The notes beneath the pieces are model-generated. The model was given only the letters and a program-made list of their open reading frames with translations, was not told the origin of the DNA and searched no databases. DNA of 16,717 nt, taken from assembly GCA_937957805.1 (NCBI GenBank), contig CALFXW010000171.1, positions 1-16,717 of the forward strand, given 5' to 3'. Of this stretch, positions 14,701 to 16,717 are shown piece by piece. The position numbers and the translations under genes are program-made. This DNA comes from an uncultured Sphingopyxis sp. GTDB taxonomy: Bacteria > Pseudomonadota > Alphaproteobacteria > Sphingomonadales > Sphingomonadaceae. Position 1 is the stretch's first letter. Each line of letters begins with the position of its first letter.

Positions 14701-16277
14701 TGCGCCATGCGACGCCGGGCGTCACGCTGATTTCCCCGCCGCCGCACCATGATATTTATTCGATCGAGGATCTGGCGCAGCTAATCTATGATTTGAAACA
14801 GATAAACCCGCGCGCGCGGGTGTGCGTCAAACTCGTCTCCTCCGCCGGGATCGGCACGGTGGCCGCCGGGGTGGCAAAGGCACATGCCGACGCCATCTTA
14901 ATCTCCGGCCATGTCGGCGGCACCGGGGCCAGCCCGCAAACCAGCATCAAATATGCCGGAACGCCGTGGGAAATGGGCCTGTCCGAAGTCAATCAGGTGC
15001 TCACGCTCAATGGTCTGCGCCATCGGGTGAAATTGCGCACCGACGGCGGGCTCAAGACCGGGCGCGATGTTGTCATCGCCGCGATTTTGGGGGCGGAGGA
15101 ATTTGGCATCGGGACGATGAGCCTGATTGCCATGGGCTGCATCATGGTGCGCCAATGCCACAGCAACACCTGTCCGGTCGGCGTGTGTACGCAGGATGAA
15201 AAATTGCGCGCCAAATTTACCGGCAGCCCCGAAAAAATCATCAATTTGATGAGCTTTATTGCAGAGGAAGTGCGTGAGATTTTGGCCCGGCTCGGCTTTC
15301 GCAGCCTCGACGACATTATCGGGCGCACCGAACTCCTAAAACAGGTGAGCCGGGGGGCCGAACATCTCGACGACCTCGACCTCAATCCGATTTTGGCCAA
15401 GGTGGATGCGCCCGATGCCGCGCGGCGGTTCAATATTTCAACCCACCGCAACCCCGTCCCCGACGGGCTGGACGCGCAGATGCTGCGCGACGCGCGGCCG
15501 GTTTTCGAACGGCGCGAACGCATGCAATTAACCTATGCGGTGCGCAACACCGACCGTGCGGTGGGCACGCGCCTGTCGGCCGAAGTCACCGCGCAATATG
15601 GCATGGCCGCGCTCAACCCCGGGCATATCCATGTCCGGCTGCGCGGCACGGCGGGGCAGTCGCTCGGCGCATTCCTCTGTCAGGGCATCACGCTCGAAGT
15701 CTTTGGTGATGCCAATGATTATGTCGGCAAGGGCCTGTCGGGCGGGCGGATTGTGGTGCGCCCGACGGTGCGCTCCCCCCTCCTCACCCGCGACAACAGC
15801 ATCATCGGCAACACCGTCCTTTATGGCGCAACATCGGGGCAATTATTCGCCGCCGGCCAAGCGGGCGAGCGCTTTGCGGTGCGCAATTCGGGCGCAGATG
15901 TCGTCGTCGAAGGGTGCGGGGCCAATGGCTGCGAATATATGACCGGCGGAACGGCGGTGATTTTGGGTGATGTCGGTGCCAATTTCGGCGCGGGAATGAC
16001 CGGCGGCATGGCGTTTGTCTTTGATGATGCCGAACGCTTTGCCGCCCACGCCAATGGCGACACCATCATCTGGCAGCGCGTCAGCGCCGCGCATTGGGCC
16101 GCTGATTTGCGCGGCCGGGTGGAGGCGCATGTTGCCGCCACCGACAGCGGCTGGGCCAAGGAAATATTGCGCGACTGGGACCGCAATCTGGGCAAATTCT
16201 GGCAGGTGGTGCCCAAGGAAATGCTCGAACGCCTGCCCCACCCGCTAAGCGACCCGGCACTGGCAGCAGCGGAATAG
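11754..16277 (+). CDS. gltB: Glutamate synthase [NADPH] large (alpha) subunit
   Basis: This 1507-residue subunit is of normal length. The N-terminal class II glutaminase begins at C29 (FEGDACGVGLI); the preceding 28 residues should be removed to free the cysteine that releases ammonia from glutamine. RYSTNTFPQWWLAQPF and LAHNGEINTIRGN are typical of this domain. The FMN synthase domain starts near 880 (LGALSPEAHE, SGEGGED). The [3Fe-4S] cluster cysteines are C1129, C1135 and C1140 (CIMVRQCHSNTC). The C-terminal GXGXG helix domain includes GGTAVILGDVGANFGAGMTGG (about residues 1398-1418). Ammonia made at C29 travels to the FMN site, where 2-oxoglutarate is aminated with electrons from the small subunit. 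It is the last gene of the operon; the ribosome binding site is weak, so translation may depend partly on the upstream gene. Confidence 0.97.
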   Translation: MYDAPLPTAEHERLAREGMYHPEFEGDACGVGLIAAISGMAQRRVVTAAIDALKAVWHRGAVDADGKTGDGAGLHIDLPVRFFDEAIAHSGHRVRPNRLAVGMIFLPRTDLGAQESCRTIVESAIIEAGFTIYGWRQVPVDVSVIGDKAQRTRPEIEQIMIAGPDPEAMSAAEFDKTLYLVRRRIEKAIIAAQIADFYICSLSCQSIVYKGLFLAESLSVFYPDLADERFISRVAIFHQRYSTNTFPQWWLAQPFRCLAHNGEINTIRGNKNWMKSHEIKMASISFGDMSEEIKPVIPAGASDTAALDAVFETIVRSGREAPTAKLMLVPEAWAHRPGISAEHQAMYRYFASVMEPWDGPAALAMTDGRWAVAGMDRNALRPLRYTITDDDLLIVGSESGMVQVSEAQIVKKGRLGPGEMIAVDLAEGRFYDDGAIKDRIAAEQPYGQMVAQFRTMADLPMVADAAALPRGESLVRLQVAAGQTLEDMELILSPMVEGGKEAIGSMGDDTPLAVISDKPRLIHQFFRQNFSQVTNPPIDSLRERHVMSLNTRFANLANILDQSGQNKQLLVIDSPVLSGQDWARLRAAFGDATQQINCVFPRGSGAAGLKSALERIRHEAEAAVRAGRSELFLTDEAQDADNVGMAMVLAAAAVHTHLVRMGLRSYASLNVRSAECLDTHGFAVLIGVGATTVHAWLAEAAIIERHGRGLFGERSIDVCIANYRKAIDDGLLKIMAKMGIAVISSYRGGYNFEAVGLSRALVNEFFPGMPAKISGEGYVSLYINASERHDAAYDAGVVHLPIGGFYRQRQGAEPHAWGAPHMHLLQSAVASDSYSTYLAFSRAVHDSPPIYLRDLLEFADNRTAIPIEEVEAITEIRKRFITPGMSLGALSPEAHETLAIAMNRIGAKAVSGEGGEDALRFKPYPNGDNANSAIKQIASGRFGVTAEYLGACEEIEIKVAQGAKPGEGGQLPGFKVTDMIARLRHATPGVTLISPPPHHDIYSIEDLAQLIYDLKQINPRARVCVKLVSSAGIGTVAAGVAKAHADAILISGHVGGTGASPQTSIKYAGTPWEMGLSEVNQVLTLNGLRHRVKLRTDGGLKTGRDVVIAAILGAEEFGIGTMSLIAMGCIMVRQCHSNTCPVGVCTQDEKLRAKFTGSPEKIINLMSFIAEEVREILARLGFRSLDDIIGRTELLKQVSRGAEHLDDLDLNPILAKVDAPDAARRFNISTHRNPVPDGLDAQMLRDARPVFERRERMQLTYAVRNTDRAVGTRLSAEVTAQYGMAALNPGHIHVRLRGTAGQSLGAFLCQGITLEVFGDANDYVGKGLSGGRIVVRPTVRSPLLTRDNSIIGNTVLYGATSGQLFAAGQAGERFAVRNSGADVVVEGCGANGCEYMTGGTAVILGDVGANFGAGMTGGMAFVFDDAERFAAHANGDTIIWQRVSAAHWAADLRGRVEAHVAATDSGWAKEILRDWDRNLGKFWQVVPKEMLERLPHPLSDPALAAAE

Positions 16278-16295
16278 GGGGCGGATGTGCGCCCC
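16278..16295 (+). terminator. Hairpin directly after the gltB stop codon
   Basis: GGGGCG and CGCCCC form a perfect 6-base-pair GC stem around the loop GATGTG, starting at the base after the TAG. There is no T-run behind it, so it may be a weak intrinsic terminator or a 3'-end stabiliser. Confidence 0.5.
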
Positions 16296-16340
16296 TGCGC
16301 GAAAACAACATATGTCCGCGCTGCGCTCCTCCCGTTCCTA

Positions 16341-16412
16341 TCTCGACACGCTCGATACGAACGGGGGGTGGGGGCGCATCCCCTTATCCGTTCGTGTCGA
16401 GCGAAGTCGAGA
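16341..16412. repeat. Large inverted repeat of the TCGAGCGAAGTCGA type
   Basis: The left arm (16341-16364) starts TCTCGACACGCTCGATACGA, and the right arm (16388-16412) starts CCGTTCGTGTCGAGCGAAGT. The two are reverse complements over about 24 positions except for a small indel/mismatch and one base change that still allows a G-U pair. The loop is 23 bases. The right arm is itself partly self-complementary. Such paired units are, as I recall, frequent between genes in sphingomonads. They could fold as a strong stem-loop in transcripts running past gltB. Confidence 0.7.
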
Positions 16413-16480
16413 CACGAGCCGTGAGGGATTTCCGGCATATTTGGTTCGCGCCAAGCCACCAAGATGTTGTGCATCAGGCA

Positions 16481-16519
16481 TCGTCATTGCAAGGCGCCAC
16501 AGGCGACGCGGCAATCCAG
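16481..16519. repeat. Probable dispersed repeat, TCGTCATTGC...GCGGCAATCCAG
   Basis: TCGTCATTGC and GCGGCAATCCAG bracket an imperfect GCGCCACAGGCG centre, and ATTGC/GCAAT pair as outer arms. The general form (CGTCATTGCGA...GCAATCCAG) is one I recall as a dispersed intergenic repeat in several bacterial groups. Only one copy is present in the window, so dispersal cannot be shown here. Confidence 0.45.
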
Positions 16520-16545
16520 TGAAGGGGCAACTCCCACCCCCTAAC

Positions 16546-16562
16546 CCCCTCCTCTGGAGGGG
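16546..16562. repeat. GC-rich hairpin CCCCTCC-TCT-GGAGGGG
   Basis: A perfect 7-base-pair stem with a 3-base loop is followed by another AGGGG. Pyrimidine/purine-rich hairpins of this form are common in intergenic repeat mosaics. On neither strand is it followed by a T-run long enough to call it a terminator. Confidence 0.45.
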
Positions 16563-16717
16563 AGGGGAACATAATCTCTGCGCCTCTGCGCCTCTCTCGT
16601 GAAACCCAGGCAGGGCGCATATTTTGGTGATGGATTGGTATCGGAGCGGAGTTTACGGTGCGCGTGCACGTCCTTCCCTTTTGCGTCACATATGTTTAGC
16701 ACCGCCTGCAATGACCG

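Larger units (their letters stand above)
16296..16717. other. Repeat-rich gap at the right edge, no gene
   Basis: Together with the hairpin after gltB, this makes about 440 bases without a supportable gene. It holds a large inverted repeat, a CATTGC...GCAATCC element, a GC hairpin followed by repeated CTCTGCGCC units (about 16576-16596), and then unremarkable sequence to the edge. Open frames here have no ribosome binding site, and their translations are dominated by the repeats. Confidence 0.6.

Noticed and set aside
16576..16596. CTCTGCGCC repeats as the start of a CRISPR or tandem array
   Set aside because: There are only about two short adjoining units without spacers, so it is neither a CRISPR nor a real tandem array.
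16474..16689. Small minus-strand open frame near the right edge
   Set aside because: It is built mostly from repeat elements and hairpins, has no ribosome binding site and encodes no recognisable protein.

Overview
The window looks like an alphaproteobacterium of the order Sphingomonadales. The evidence is the GC-rich but AAT/GAA/TTG-tolerant coding style of the genes from about 850 onward, the gltD and gltB sequences, and intergenic repeats in the last 440 bases of a kind I recall as scattered through sphingomonad genomes (TCGAGCGAAGTCGA cores and a CGTCATTGC...GCAATCCAG element). No tRNA, rRNA, CRISPR array, transposase or integrase was seen.

Left end (1 to about 830). This part does not read as one continuous genome segment. 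A piece of a zinc-type NADPH:quinone oxidoreductase (plus strand) stops making sense at about 483. A short stretch follows with the end of an unknown protein and the start of another (both minus strand). At about 810-835 the sequence passes into the first codons of an ABC-exporter ATPase (minus strand). Each join breaks a gene, so a chimeric assembly or clone, or a heavily rearranged end, is the simplest reading.

Centre (812 to 9422). This is a surface-glycan type locus. It holds the start of an ABC-exporter ATPase and, divergently, a complete six-helix Wzm/TagG-like exporter permease. A radical SAM protein with an extra cysteine region ahead of its CxxxCxxC motif is translationally coupled to the permease. 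Convergent to these is a two-gene minus-strand unit: a class I methyltransferase with a coiled-coil tail, coupled to a 667-residue GT4 glycosyltransferase with a second, degenerate glycosyltransferase-like half. Divergent from that unit is a tightly overlapping run of four methyltransferase-type proteins (methyltransferase-11 type, a methyltransferase-24-like protein, a CmcI/rhamnosyl O-methyltransferase type and a TylF/MycF type). Together these suggest assembly, multiple methylation and ABC-dependent export of a glycan or glycolipid. The substrate cannot be read from the sequence.

Right end (9423 to 16717). After a 196-base AT-rich gap comes the NADPH-dependent glutamate synthase operon in the order gltD, a secreted DUF2059-type protein, gltB. 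The window ends in a 440-base repeat-rich gap with a hairpin just after gltB, a large inverted repeat and two further repeat-like elements.
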